This document shows positions 26,480 to 35,714 of a stretch of DNA of 64,000 bases, in pieces (position 1 is the first letter of the stretch; every line of letters begins with the position of its first letter). Under the pieces are notes generated by a model, which was not told where the DNA came from, did no database searches, and worked only from the letters and a program-made list of their open reading frames with translations. The DNA is taken from contig NZ_JABXFD010000469.1 in NCBI RefSeq assembly GCF_013372625.1, forward strand, positions 1 to 64,000, given 5' to 3'. This stretch comes from Actinomadura sp. BRA 177 (GTDB lineage: Bacteria; Actinomycetota; Actinomycetes; Streptosporangiales; Streptosporangiaceae). Both the position numbers and the translations under genes were made by a program.

Positions 26480-28083
26480 GCGTCCCTCCCCCGGGAACGG
26501 TCGGCCGTCACCGTGTAGCGCGGGGTGATCGTCTGCGTCAGGTAGGCGTCGGACATGTCCGAGTAGAAGCCGATCTCCCGAAGTCTGGCGGTGAACGCAT
26601 CAGTGTTGGCGCGCAGCGCGGCCTGGTCGTCGATCGTCGGACGGTCGAAGCCGTCGCCCGGCGGAAGCCTGTCGATGTGCAGCCCGTACCGCTCCCGGAG
26701 AATGGTGAGGAACTCGTCCACGCGCAGGGACGCGGTGTAGAACTCGCCGTCGTCCCCGAGCCTGAGCAGCGACAGCTGGAGCAGCACCTCCAGCAGGCGG
26801 CTGTCAAGGATGAACCGGCGGTCACCGCGCCTCGGCTGCGCGATCATCGCGCCGGGCCGGTTCTTCAGCAGGAGCGAGTCGAGGCATCCGGTCAGGTACT
26901 TGCGGTGGAAGGCGACGCGGTAGGCGGTGATGACCTCGATGTAGGCGGTGAAGTCGTCAAGGCCGAGTTGCAGGATCTGCTCGACTTCGGCGTCGATCTC
27001 CGCATCGGCCCCTCGAGAGCTCTCGATGACCGCCAGCCGACCGCCGGCGAACCTGTCGCGCTCCTCTTTGTGCGCGGGAGCGAGCAGGCCCAGCAGGTCC
27101 TCGACCGTGAAGAAGCCGCGCACCAGGGTGCGGAGGGTGCCGCGCCGCACCAGATGCCGCGCGAGGTCGTCGAGCCGCTTCACGGTGAACGTGGCCCGGA
27201 CGAAGTCGGGAATGCGGCCGAACCACACCGCCGCGCTCCGTTCGGCCAGCCGGGCGGTCGGCGTGCCGGGGATCCCCACGACGTCGAGGAAGAGCCCTCC
27301 GCCTGGACGCGCGTGAGCGCCGCGGACCAGGGACGGCAGCAGTTTCAGGATCCGCAGGTGGTAGAGCGCCAGGTGGAAGGCGAAGAGGATCTTGAGGTAG
27401 TCGACGAGCACCGACCGCGGGATCAGGTCGCGGTGGAACAGCAGGCGGAGGACGTCCTCCACCAGGAGGTCGGACGCCTCCGGATAGAGCGGCGGGTAGG
27501 AGCGCCGGTCCTTGGCGCTCGCGGGCCGGTCGGTGATGTCCCGCTTCACCGCCTCGGAGAGGTTGATCAGCGCCTGCGTCTCCACGTCGATATCAGCGTC
27601 CGACATCGGCGTTTCGGTGCGCTTGTCCAGCCCGTCGAAGAAGAAGTTCTTCAAGTGTTCGAGCGTCCGGAGGCCGCGCCTCGGGTCGGAGGCGTGGGAG
27701 ATCATCTCGTAGAGCTGCTCGTCCGCGCCGTAGGCGCGCGACCGGCGCGCGTTCCGGAACCGGTAGGTGAAACCGTGCAGGGGACGCAGACCCGCCACGG
27801 CCTGCGTCGCCTTGCCCCGGTTGACCACGTCCAGCAGGTGGGTCTCGAGCCAGCGGCGGGTGGTGTCCGGATCGAAGCCCGCGAAGGACTCGGGATGCTC
27901 CCGCAAGGTGTCGACGAAGTCGTCCACGTCGAGGTCCGCGGAACGCGAGACGATGCTGGATCTGCCGTCCCACCAGAGCCGGGGCAGGAAGCCGGTCAGG
28001 ACCCGGTCCATCTCCATCTGCTTGTAGTCCAGATAGCTGATGCCGGGGTGGCGGAACTCCTTGTCACTGCGGTGCAGAGTCAT
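26476..28083 (-). CDS. mad7: MADS defence protein MAD7
   Basis: A 535-residue, mainly helical soluble protein without a named catalytic motif that I can see. Features: ISYLDYKQMEMDRVLTGFLPRLWWDG at the N-terminus; LRPLHGFTYRFRNARRSRAYGADEQLYEMI; GLFLDVVGIPGTPTARLAERSAAVWFGRIP in the middle; and C-terminal FILDSRLLEVLLQLSLLRLG then VDEFLTILRERYGLHIDRLPP. Length and place, between the kinase gene and the HerA-ATPase gene with 20- and 4-base overlaps, identify it as MAD7. It likely bridges the kinase and the translocase, but its biochemical role is not established from sequence. Confidence 0.75.
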   Translation of the reverse strand: MTLHRSDKEFRHPGISYLDYKQMEMDRVLTGFLPRLWWDGRSSIVSRSADLDVDDFVDTLREHPESFAGFDPDTTRRWLETHLLDVVNRGKATQAVAGLRPLHGFTYRFRNARRSRAYGADEQLYEMISHASDPRRGLRTLEHLKNFFFDGLDKRTETPMSDADIDVETQALINLSEAVKRDITDRPASAKDRRSYPPLYPEASDLLVEDVLRLLFHRDLIPRSVLVDYLKILFAFHLALYHLRILKLLPSLVRGAHARPGGGLFLDVVGIPGTPTARLAERSAAVWFGRIPDFVRATFTVKRLDDLARHLVRRGTLRTLVRGFFTVEDLLGLLAPAHKEERDRFAGGRLAVIESSRGADAEIDAEVEQILQLGLDDFTAYIEVITAYRVAFHRKYLTGCLDSLLLKNRPGAMIAQPRRGDRRFILDSRLLEVLLQLSLLRLGDDGEFYTASLRVDEFLTILRERYGLHIDRLPPGDGFDRPTIDDQAALRANTDAFTARLREIGFYSDMSDAYLTQTITPRYTVTADRSRGRDA

Positions 28084-31000
28084 CGGTCTCCTCCCCTCGT
28101 GCGTCGATGCCCTCCATGACTAGACGCCCGTCGCGTTCACGGCGGACCCGGTGCAGACGGCGTCCCCCGGCGGACAGGACGATCTCCTGGTAGGGCGCGG
28201 CCGACAGCTCGTTCTTGAAGATCGTCAGGCCCAGGTAGTGGCCCTGCTGCTCGGCGATGCCCGGCAGGTAGCCGTCATGGAGGCGGTACAGCAGCTCGAA
28301 CAGGTCGAGTTGGATCCGGAGCCGTGCGGTCTGGCCTCCTGGACCGTGGTAGCCGAGCACCAGCCCGTCCGGCTCCTGCTCCAGATAGGGGGACGGCACG
28401 CCGCCCGACAGCGTGAGCGTCAGCGCATCGATGGGGAAGAGGCGGTAGCTGCGGATCGTCCCGCCCGGCACCTGGCGAACCTGGAGGGCGAGGGTGTCGC
28501 CGAGGCTGCGCGGGTCGGGCAGCCCTTCCCCGCGGTTGATCGCCGCGATCAGGTCCGGGAGCCGGGCGGCGGCCCGCTCCGGGTGCTCCAGCAGCGACAG
28601 GAACCGCTCCGCCGAGCGGAAGGGGGACATGGCCCGCGACCGCTTGTCGTCCACTCCCTCGAAGTAGAACCTCCGGCGGACGGACGCCAGGTAGCGCGCG
28701 TGTGCCTCCCCTCCTCCCCGGGGCACCGCGGCGTCCCCGGCGAGGCGGTGGAAGAGCGTGCGGAGCAAGGACATGTCGTAGTCGCCGCGGCGGTCGATGG
28801 TCATCATCGCCTGCCCGGCGTCGGGACCGACGTGCGCGAGTCGCTGGTCCAGCGCGGGGACGGGGACCGCGGCGACATCGACCTCCTGGAGGAAGGCCAG
28901 CAGCCGGTCGCGGGTTCCGGGTGCCCCCACCCAGCTGTTGAAGTAGAAGCCGGAGAGGATCTTCTGGATGTCGTCCCCGCGGTACAGCTCGTGGATCTGC
29001 GCGCAGTCCCTTCCGGAGGTGAGCGTGAACGCCAGGGCGGAGCGCAGGTCCCGCACCGTGATGTGCATCCGTCCGCGCAGGTGGGCGAGTCTGTACAGCT
29101 CCCGCAGCCGCTTGACGATCTTCGGTCCCGCGCTGGGGTGGGCGAGCGTCCTGACGTTGTGCGGCACGTAACAGGAGTTCACCAGGTCGCAGGACGCGCA
29201 GGCCTCCCAGAACCGGTCGTGGGTCATTCTGGCCAGCATCCGGTCGAAGATCGGCCCGCTGAGCCGGTCGGCGCCGGCGACCACGCTGCGCCGGTTGAGG
29301 TTGACGACGGCGATGTCCCCCGGTGGGAGTTCGCCGTCCAAGCCGGCCAGGACGGTCGAGGCGAGGAACGCGAACCTCTCGGTGTGCGTGGTCAGGAAGT
29401 CGACGAGCCGTCCCTCGTTGATGGCGATCAGCCTGGTCTCCGGCTCTCCCGGCCCGGCCGCCGCGCCTTCGGCGAAGGGCCCGAAGAAGTCGGCCAGCAC
29501 CTCATCGTTGGCCTTGTCGCCCTCGTCCTGGCTGCCGTCGTAGTTGGTGCGCAGCCACCGGCCGTTGAGCAGCCGCACGTCGGCGCCGTTGTCGCGGGGC
29601 GCACCGGGGGCGGCGCCGCGGTCGATCGCGGCGGCGATGAGGTGTTCCAGGAAGGCCGTCTTGCCGTCTCCCGCGTTACCGGTGATCACGACGAGCCGGT
29701 ACTGGCCGGCGAGCACGTCGGGGATCAGCCTGTCGTCCAGCGCGGTTGCGACGTAGACGTCGTAGGGGTCTCTTCCGCGCGTGCCCGCGTTGCTGCTGGT
29801 GCTCTGGCTGTAGAGGGTCTGGAGGTGGGCCACGAACGGGTTCACGTTCCGGGCGGAGACGACCGGCCGCGGTTCCGGTGGCGGCGCCGGCGGCCGCCGG
29901 TGCACCTCGCCGATCGCCTCCAGCGCGGTGAGGAACTCGGCGGCGTCGCCATAGCGGGCGCTGCGCAGCGGGGCGATCGCCTTCGTCACCGTGTCGACCA
30001 ACGCGTCCGACAGTTCGGACAGCCCGGACAACGACCGCGGGTCCACAGGCTGCTCACCGAGGGCGGGCCTGCCGGACGAGAACGGGTACCGGCCGGTCAG
30101 CACCTGGTAGAGCGTGACGCCGAGGCCGTAGACGTCGCGGTCGACGAGGTCGATCGCCGTCGGCGGGACGCGCGTGTTGTGGTCGGGCGGAACGTACTTG
30201 GTCGTGCCGCCCGCCTTCGACATGCTCGACCCCGCCGACGCCGACACGTTGAAGTCGATGATCTTGCAGCCCCGGTCGGTCCAGAGGAGGTTCCCGGGCT
30301 TGATGTCGCAGTGGAAGATTCCGCTCGCGTGCAGGAACGCCAGTCCGCGAGCGACTTCGACACCGAGCTTCACCGCGTCCGCCGGGCCGAGCGAACGCTC
30401 GTCGACGAGCACGCCGACGTCCTGGCCCTCGACGTACTCGAACACCAGGTACGGGGTCTCGCCGCCGTCCAGGTAGTCGGCGCCCTCCACCTTGATCACG
30501 TTGGGGTGCGGGCGGAGGCCGAGCAGGATCTGGTACTCGTGCCTGAGACGCTCGACGAGGGATTCGCGGTCCCGGTCCACGATCTTCACGACCCGGTCGG
30601 CGCCCGCGAGGTTGTCGTACACCTGGTATGCCGCGCCGAAGGAACCGGGCCTGCCGAGCCTGCGCTGAATCGTGTACTTGCGGGTGAGCTGGTGGCCTTC
30701 CGGAAGGTTGCGGTAGTCGACCTTCGGGGTCGCGTCTCGTCCGGTCTGCCGCCGGGTAGCACCGGTCAGCGCCCGCAGGGCCTCCGCCGCCGAAGGGCGC
30801 GCGGACGGCGCCCGCGCGCACATCCGGCCGAGCAGCTCGGCGATCCGCTCCGGGATCACCGCCGCCTCCAACGGCTCGGCGGGGAGCACGCTCCCCTTCT
30901 CGTACTGGTCCGACGTCGAGGCGAACGGCAGTTCCCCGGTCAGGACCTGGAAGGCGATCACACCGGCGGCGTAGACGTCCGATGCCCGGCTCATCGCCTG

Positions 31001-32134
31001 CGCCCTCGACTGGCACTCGGGGGCGACGTACGCGGGGTCGAGCGCACCGGCGAGCCGGTCCACGACCGTGTGCGACCGGGGCCCTTCCGGGCGGGCGTAG
31101 TCGAAGCCGGTGAGCATGCCCCGCCCGCTGTCGGTCACGAGCACGGCCGCCGGGGACAGCGCGCGGTGGATGACCCGATGGCCGTGCGCGTGCGCCAGCC
31201 CGCGCAGGAGGTCTGCGATCAGCCGGTACCGGGCGTCCGCCGCCAGCGCCTGCCGGGGGTTGTCCAGGCGCAGCCGCAACGCGCCGCCGCGAACGTCGTC
31301 GAGGACGAGCACGAACTGGCTCTCGTCCTCGGTGGGGAAGAAGTCCCGGCAGCCGACCACGCATTCGTGCGGCGGCATCTTGGCCAGTACCTCGTAGGCG
31401 TTGGCGATCGCGATGCGCTCCGCCGCGCGCACGTCCTCCGGCTGGAACGGGTCGGCCTTGTAGACCCGGAGCAGCACGGTCTGCGAGCTGGTGACGGTCG
31501 CGTTCGCCGCCCGGTACTCGGTGACCTCCTCGGTGCCGCCGAGTGTCTCCCGCACCACCCAGTTGCCGAACCGCGGCGGACCGGACGCCACCCGCACGAC
31601 GCCTTGCAGCGTCCTGATGATCTCCTCCCCGTGCCGCCGGATGTCGCGTGGGAAACCGCTGCGGACCCGGGAGACGTCGGACAGCACCGGGATCAGGTCG
31701 TCGAGGCTCGCGACGTCGTGGGCGTCCGCGTCCGTCCGGTCGCTGCGGTCCACCAGGACGGCGTCATCGGCCGTGAGCACCACCAGCGCGTCCACGAACA
31801 CGCGGTTGAGGCCGGGGCTCCGGCGGGCGAGCGCTCCCTTCAGCGCCCGGGCATGGTCGCGGAGCTTGGACACCGGGGAGTGGAAGGAGCCGCGGTTGGA
31901 CGGGTACCAGCGCCGGCCCGAGACCTCGATGCGTCCCCTGGTCCCCTTCACATCGATGACGCACACCGAATGCGGCATCACGACGATCAGGTCGACCTCG
32001 TACATGTCGCCGCGGACCGGGATGTCGATGTTGTGCAGCACGAGCCAGTCGTCGGGGCCGTGGTCGCGCAGATGCGCGATGGCCGCCCGCTCGGCGTCGT
32101 TGACCGGTGGACCCCCGCCGACGATGACCGCCAT
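28064..32134 (-). CDS. mad6: MADS defence protein MAD6: NERD - pseudokinase - Ser/Thr kinase - P-loop protein
   Basis: A 1356-residue multidomain protein. Residues 10-150: NERD nuclease-like domain with Asp48 and Asp61-x-Lys63 (DVKG). Residues about 195-460: first kinase-like domain with HRA instead of HRD (323-325) and GFD instead of DFG (343-345), hence a probable pseudokinase. Residues about 487-740: second kinase with Lys517, Glu533, HCDIKPGN (Asp610, Lys612, Asn615) and DFN (627-629), complete and likely active. A P-loop GNAGDGKT (819-826) begins a C-terminal NTPase-like region of ~540 residues. This is the protein kinase of MADS; it may sense infection or switch on the effectors by phosphorylation (inference). 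First gene of the mad6-mad7-mad8 operon. Confidence 0.88.
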   Translation of the reverse strand: MAVIVGGGPPVNDAERAAIAHLRDHGPDDWLVLHNIDIPVRGDMYEVDLIVVMPHSVCVIDVKGTRGRIEVSGRRWYPSNRGSFHSPVSKLRDHARALKGALARRSPGLNRVFVDALVVLTADDAVLVDRSDRTDADAHDVASLDDLIPVLSDVSRVRSGFPRDIRRHGEEIIRTLQGVVRVASGPPRFGNWVVRETLGGTEEVTEYRAANATVTSSQTVLLRVYKADPFQPEDVRAAERIAIANAYEVLAKMPPHECVVGCRDFFPTEDESQFVLVLDDVRGGALRLRLDNPRQALAADARYRLIADLLRGLAHAHGHRVIHRALSPAAVLVTDSGRGMLTGFDYARPEGPRSHTVVDRLAGALDPAYVAPECQSRAQAMSRASDVYAAGVIAFQVLTGELPFASTSDQYEKGSVLPAEPLEAAVIPERIAELLGRMCARAPSARPSAAEALRALTGATRRQTGRDATPKVDYRNLPEGHQLTRKYTIQRRLGRPGSFGAAYQVYDNLAGADRVVKIVDRDRESLVERLRHEYQILLGLRPHPNVIKVEGADYLDGGETPYLVFEYVEGQDVGVLVDERSLGPADAVKLGVEVARGLAFLHASGIFHCDIKPGNLLWTDRGCKIIDFNVSASAGSSMSKAGGTTKYVPPDHNTRVPPTAIDLVDRDVYGLGVTLYQVLTGRYPFSSGRPALGEQPVDPRSLSGLSELSDALVDTVTKAIAPLRSARYGDAAEFLTALEAIGEVHRRPPAPPPEPRPVVSARNVNPFVAHLQTLYSQSTSSNAGTRGRDPYDVYVATALDDRLIPDVLAGQYRLVVITGNAGDGKTAFLEHLIAAAIDRGAAPGAPRDNGADVRLLNGRWLRTNYDGSQDEGDKANDEVLADFFGPFAEGAAAGPGEPETRLIAINEGRLVDFLTTHTERFAFLASTVLAGLDGELPPGDIAVVNLNRRSVVAGADRLSGPIFDRMLARMTHDRFWEACASCDLVNSCYVPHNVRTLAHPSAGPKIVKRLRELYRLAHLRGRMHITVRDLRSALAFTLTSGRDCAQIHELYRGDDIQKILSGFYFNSWVGAPGTRDRLLAFLQEVDVAAVPVPALDQRLAHVGPDAGQAMMTIDRRGDYDMSLLRTLFHRLAGDAAVPRGGGEAHARYLASVRRRFYFEGVDDKRSRAMSPFRSAERFLSLLEHPERAAARLPDLIAAINRGEGLPDPRSLGDTLALQVRQVPGGTIRSYRLFPIDALTLTLSGGVPSPYLEQEPDGLVLGYHGPGGQTARLRIQLDLFELLYRLHDGYLPGIAEQQGHYLGLTIFKNELSAAPYQEIVLSAGGRRLHRVRRERDGRLVMEGIDARGEETDDSAPQ

Positions 32135-32333
32135 GAACTACCGGACCGCCTCTCCCGGCTCCCCTGTCGCCCGTACCGAGACCCCATCTAACAACGCCGG
32201 GAACCTGTTGATCCACCGTTTCGTCAAGACGAGCTACGCAACCGGTCAGGCCATTCCGACAGGGCTCGGCGCGAGGCCGAGGTGCGCGGTGGGCCGCCCC
32301 GGCCGCATGCTCGGCAGGGACGCCGACCGGCCG

Positions 32334-33251
32334 CTAAAGGTGGTCGCCGACGTGAGCGACCCTTCCCTTCCGCTCCTCATGCACGAGCCGGAAGTAGATG
32401 CGGCCGTAGCCCGGGGCGAACCGGCCGTGCAGTTCGAAGCAGCGCACCACACCGTCGAGGTCCTCGAATTCGAAGAGCCTCTTCCGGATCCGGGATTTCG
32501 ACTCCGGCGTCACATCGGACCTCCAGTGCGGCTCCTTCGCCAGCGTGGGATCCCATTCCGCGAACGCGCCGTTGATCCTCAGCAGTTCGCGTGCGGCCGG
32601 GATCACCCAGTCGCGCCTCAGTCCGGCGAAGTGCTGCTCGGTGCGGGGCAGGAATGACAGGTGCGGGTAGAGGTCCGCGCGCGCCTCCCAGATGTCCGAA
32701 CCATGTTTGAAGTCGGAGATGCCCGCCTGTTCGATCCAGTCGGCGTGCTCCTCGACATGGTCGAGCGACGAGACGTGCCGGACCTCCACGTTCTGCTTGA
32801 CCAAGTCGAGCTCGTCCGGGTCCTCGGGAAGCAGTTCGCGTTCGGCGTGGACCCAGGGTGCGTCCCACGCCGGATCGACCTGGAGGCTCACGAGGACGCC
32901 GTCCATCAGATGCGCCGCCCCCAGCGCCTTCGCGGTCCGCCCCTGCCAGTGGTAGTCGGCGCCTTCACCCGCGCCCTGGGGAAGGACCGAGCTGAACGGG
33001 GCCCGGTTCTGCATGCGGCGGATCCAGCGCCACAGGTCGACGTTGGCGGGTCGCCCGGACCACTCGGACAGGTAGTAGCCCGGCGCCAGCTCCAGCTCCG
33101 CCAGCTTCACGTCGGACACGAGGCCGGTATCGCCGCGTCGCGCGGCGACCGCGCGCAGGACGGCGACGAACTGTTTCATCGCCTCGTCCACCTGCTCCTT
33201 CGGAAGGGCCTTCGAGCAGGACAGTTCGTTGAAGAAGAGCAGGACGCGCAC
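32334..33251 (-). CDS. Unknown protein, putative effector of the DUF262/DUF3696 operon
   Basis: A 305-residue soluble protein starting at GTG 33251 (AGGGAAAGGGG upstream), 36 bases after the ATPase gene. N-terminus: LLFFNELSCSKALPKEQVDEAMKQFVAVLRAV, then VKLAELELAPGYYLSEWSG and WRWIRRMQNRAPFSSVLP. A middle part has HWQGRTAKALGAAHLMDGVLVSL. The C-terminus FELHGRFAPGYGRIYFRLVHEERKGRVAHVGDHL has the beta-hairpin pattern of RelE/HigB-like toxins or other small nuclease folds (GRIYF, AHVGDHL). No clear catalytic triad is visible. Operon position makes it the likely effector; function is otherwise unknown. Confidence 0.7.
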   Translation of the reverse strand: MRVLLFFNELSCSKALPKEQVDEAMKQFVAVLRAVAARRGDTGLVSDVKLAELELAPGYYLSEWSGRPANVDLWRWIRRMQNRAPFSSVLPQGAGEGADYHWQGRTAKALGAAHLMDGVLVSLQVDPAWDAPWVHAERELLPEDPDELDLVKQNVEVRHVSSLDHVEEHADWIEQAGISDFKHGSDIWEARADLYPHLSFLPRTEQHFAGLRRDWVIPAARELLRINGAFAEWDPTLAKEPHWRSDVTPESKSRIRKRLFEFEDLDGVVRCFELHGRFAPGYGRIYFRLVHEERKGRVAHVGDHL

Positions 33252-33287
33252 GAGGCCCCTTTCCCTGGGGGGACGGCGAAAGGACGG

Positions 33288-34463
33288 TCAGTCGAGGAGC
33301 TGGTCGAGCGAGCGGTCCCATTCGTCGAAGAAGCCGGGGGGCCACTGCGACAGCATCCCGTCGGGCCCGATGGCGGGGCTGACGATGTCGACGATCCCGT
33401 CGGCGTTGCGCTGGAAGTAGTGCAGCCGGACGTCGTCGGGGGCGAGCTGCTGCCGCTTCACCGTGAGGCGGACGCCGTTGAGGATGTGGTCGCTGTGGGT
33501 CTCGACGATGACCTGCGCGCCCGCAGACGCGGCGGCGCAGGTCAGCCGGGCCATCGCGCTCTGTCCTTGGGGGTGGACGTGCGCCTCGGGGTTCTCCAGC
33601 AGGATCATGGCGCCGGGCCTGGCCGTCAGGCAGGCCACGACCACCGGCAGGACGTAGGTGAGCCCGAACCCGACGTTGGTCGGCCGGCGCGCGTTGGTCG
33701 TGAGCTGACGCGGCCGGGTGAACTCGAAGCCGAGCCGGACGAGGTCGGTTCGGTCGATGGCGGTGGCCGCGATCTTCACTCCGGGACAGATCTCCCCCAT
33801 CCACGCCTCGACCTGGTCGAGAAGCCGCGGGGACGCGTCGGGATGGTGGAGCACCGTCGACGGGACGGTCTCGTCCTGGTAGTGCCGCAGATAATCGATG
33901 GTGTACTCGCCGCGGGTGCCGAGGAACCCGCGCCGCACCGCCATCTCGTGGGACTGCGGGTAGGTCACCGCCGGGTTGATCCGGTCGGCCCTCAGGTACT
34001 GGAAGCCCGGGTTGAAGAGGGTGACCCGCTGCTCATCGTGCAGCGCCGGACGTTCATGTGGGAGCGGACGACAGACAGTCAGCGGCAATAGGTCGTCTTC
34101 ACGGCCATAGCGAGCACGCCATTCATACGGCACCGAGGTACTCGCTCGCAGGGCGAAGCCGATCTCGGGGTCGCGACCCTGCTCGGTGACATGGTCCTCG
34201 TGGAGGATGTCCTGGCCGGTCCCGAGTTCGACGAGCTCACCGTTCAGCGGGAATCCGCCGACCGCGCCTGTCTCGGCGTACTCGGCGTTCCCGTGCTCGT
34301 GCGAGAGCAGCCCGGCCTGCTCGGCCTGCCGCAGAAGGGCGAGGGCCTGGAGGACGGTGCTCTTGCCGGAGGAGTTCAGCCCGGACAGCAACGTGTATGC
34401 GCCAAGCGGTATCTCCGCCGAGGAGAAGGACTTGAAGTTCGTGATGGTCAGCGCGTCGATCAT
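33288..34463 (-). CDS. AAA ATPase with DUF3696 domain (OLD/RecF-like)
   Basis: A 391-residue SMC/OLD-type ATPase. N-terminal IDALTITNFKSFSSAEIPL is the usual opening of these ATPases. Walker A is GLNSSGKST (28-36), Walker B MILLENPEAHVHP (about 286-298), and the D/H-loop ETHSDHILNGVRL has His323. The end matches DUF3696 (FDEWDRSLDQLLD). It has no C-terminal Toprim nuclease, so cutting, if any, must come from a partner. Its start overlaps the DUF262 gene by 4 bases, so the three genes are one unit. Likely the sensor or motor of the module. Confidence 0.85.
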   Translation of the reverse strand: MIDALTITNFKSFSSAEIPLGAYTLLSGLNSSGKSTVLQALALLRQAEQAGLLSHEHGNAEYAETGAVGGFPLNGELVELGTGQDILHEDHVTEQGRDPEIGFALRASTSVPYEWRARYGREDDLLPLTVCRPLPHERPALHDEQRVTLFNPGFQYLRADRINPAVTYPQSHEMAVRRGFLGTRGEYTIDYLRHYQDETVPSTVLHHPDASPRLLDQVEAWMGEICPGVKIAATAIDRTDLVRLGFEFTRPRQLTTNARRPTNVGFGLTYVLPVVVACLTARPGAMILLENPEAHVHPQGQSAMARLTCAAASAGAQVIVETHSDHILNGVRLTVKRQQLAPDDVRLHYFQRNADGIVDIVSPAIGPDGMLSQWPPGFFDEWDRSLDQLLD

Positions 34464-35623
34464 CTGGCGATCTCCCTGAACAGCTCCTCCACGGCGCCGA
34501 AGCGGCGGCGAACCTTCTTCCCGTCGCCGGTCGCGACCGAGATGGCCTGGTGGAACTTGTTGTCCTCCATCAACGCCGCGAACCGCGCCTGCACCATGTC
34601 ACGTCCCTCCCGCAACGCATCGATCTCTTGGGACGTCATCTTGGCGAGGTTCACCGAGACTGCCTCGAAGAGCGCCTTGTTGACCGGCAGGCGCCTGTGC
34701 TGGCCTGGGAACCGTTTCCTGAAGGCGTGCTCCTCGAAGATATCGCGGGCCGCCCACATCGCACGCGCGAAATCGTCCTTCAACCGCTCGATCGCTTCCG
34801 GCTCCAGAGTGTTGAGCCGTTTCATCGCCTGGCGGAGGAAGAGGTCAAGGTCTCCTCGCGGGTAGTCCTTCGGCTCAGTGAGGCGGAAGGCGAGGAACCG
34901 CAGGGCCATCTCACGGTCGGCCATCCGGTCTGGTTTGACGCTGTGTAGCGTCGCCTGGAGGAAGGGGTCGCTGCCGGCCAGTTCCGCGAGAAGGGTTCGG
35001 GCTCGCCCGGGAATCAGCGCGTGTCGCAGTTCCTGGAGCGTCAGCGGACGGCCGCCGGTGTTGATCCGGCCGAAGATGTTGAACTTGACCGGCTCGGGTG
35101 TGCCCGCCCGGATGAGGTGGACGACCATTTCGGTCTCATCGATCCTGGTCTTCAGCCCGCTGGCAAGGTCGGCATAGGTGTATCCCTCGTAGCTGCTGAG
35201 GTACTCCAGGCCGGTGAGCCTCAGCGGCGGCATGCCGATCACCTCGGGCTCCACGAAACGCGCGATGGTGGTGAGCCGCTGGATCCCGTCGACGATCGCC
35301 CAGCTCTCCTCGCCGACCTCGGCCGCGTAAAGGTTCGGAAGCGGGATGCGGAGCAGGACGGATTCGATGAGCCTGCTCTGGGCGGCCTCGCTCCAGATAC
35401 CGGCGAAACGCTGAAAGTCGGGCGCCAGGTCGAGGACGCCCCGCCGCAGCCGCGCCAAAAGCAGCCCGACCGTCATCGTTCGCGTCTGGACGTCGATCTT
35501 CGCCGGGTCGAACGGCTCGTGGATCGTGCCGTCCTGTGGCTCCTCCTCCTCGGCCTCGACGTCCGTGCTCAGGCCCCTGTAGTCGTACTCAACCGGGATG
35601 TCGAGTTGTACGTCCTTGCTCAC
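34460..35623 (-). CDS. DUF262 (ParB/GmrSD N-terminal-like) protein
   Basis: A 387-residue protein with the DUF262 nucleotide-hydrolysing/ParB-like fold. Motifs: LAPDFQR (66-72, usually P-x-YQR), WAIVDGIQRLTTI (108-120, the DGxQR motif) and FGRINTGGRPLTLQELR (184-200). There is no HNH (DUF1524) domain, so it is shorter than GmrSD-type modification-dependent nucleases. GTG 35623 is chosen because the region before it lacks homology. It leads the DUF262-DUF3696-unknown operon, 91 bases after the HATPase gene. In other defence systems DUF262 proteins act as NTP-dependent restriction subunits. Confidence 0.85.
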   Translation of the reverse strand: MSKDVQLDIPVEYDYRGLSTDVEAEEEEPQDGTIHEPFDPAKIDVQTRTMTVGLLLARLRRGVLDLAPDFQRFAGIWSEAAQSRLIESVLLRIPLPNLYAAEVGEESWAIVDGIQRLTTIARFVEPEVIGMPPLRLTGLEYLSSYEGYTYADLASGLKTRIDETEMVVHLIRAGTPEPVKFNIFGRINTGGRPLTLQELRHALIPGRARTLLAELAGSDPFLQATLHSVKPDRMADREMALRFLAFRLTEPKDYPRGDLDLFLRQAMKRLNTLEPEAIERLKDDFARAMWAARDIFEEHAFRKRFPGQHRRLPVNKALFEAVSVNLAKMTSQEIDALREGRDMVQARFAALMEDNKFHQAISVATGDGKKVRRRFGAVEELFREIAR

Positions 35624-35714
35624 ACCGATCGCGCCGGTCCTTTCCTTCGAGGAATCACCCGCCGCACCAGACGACGTGACGCCACAGTATCCAGGTCTCA
35701 CCGGCACAAGACCG

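Noticed and set aside
28151..32191. A 1346-residue plus-strand protein opposite the kinase gene
   Set aside because: Composition is typical of antisense frames in high-GC DNA and no domain is visible; the minus strand encodes clear kinase motifs.
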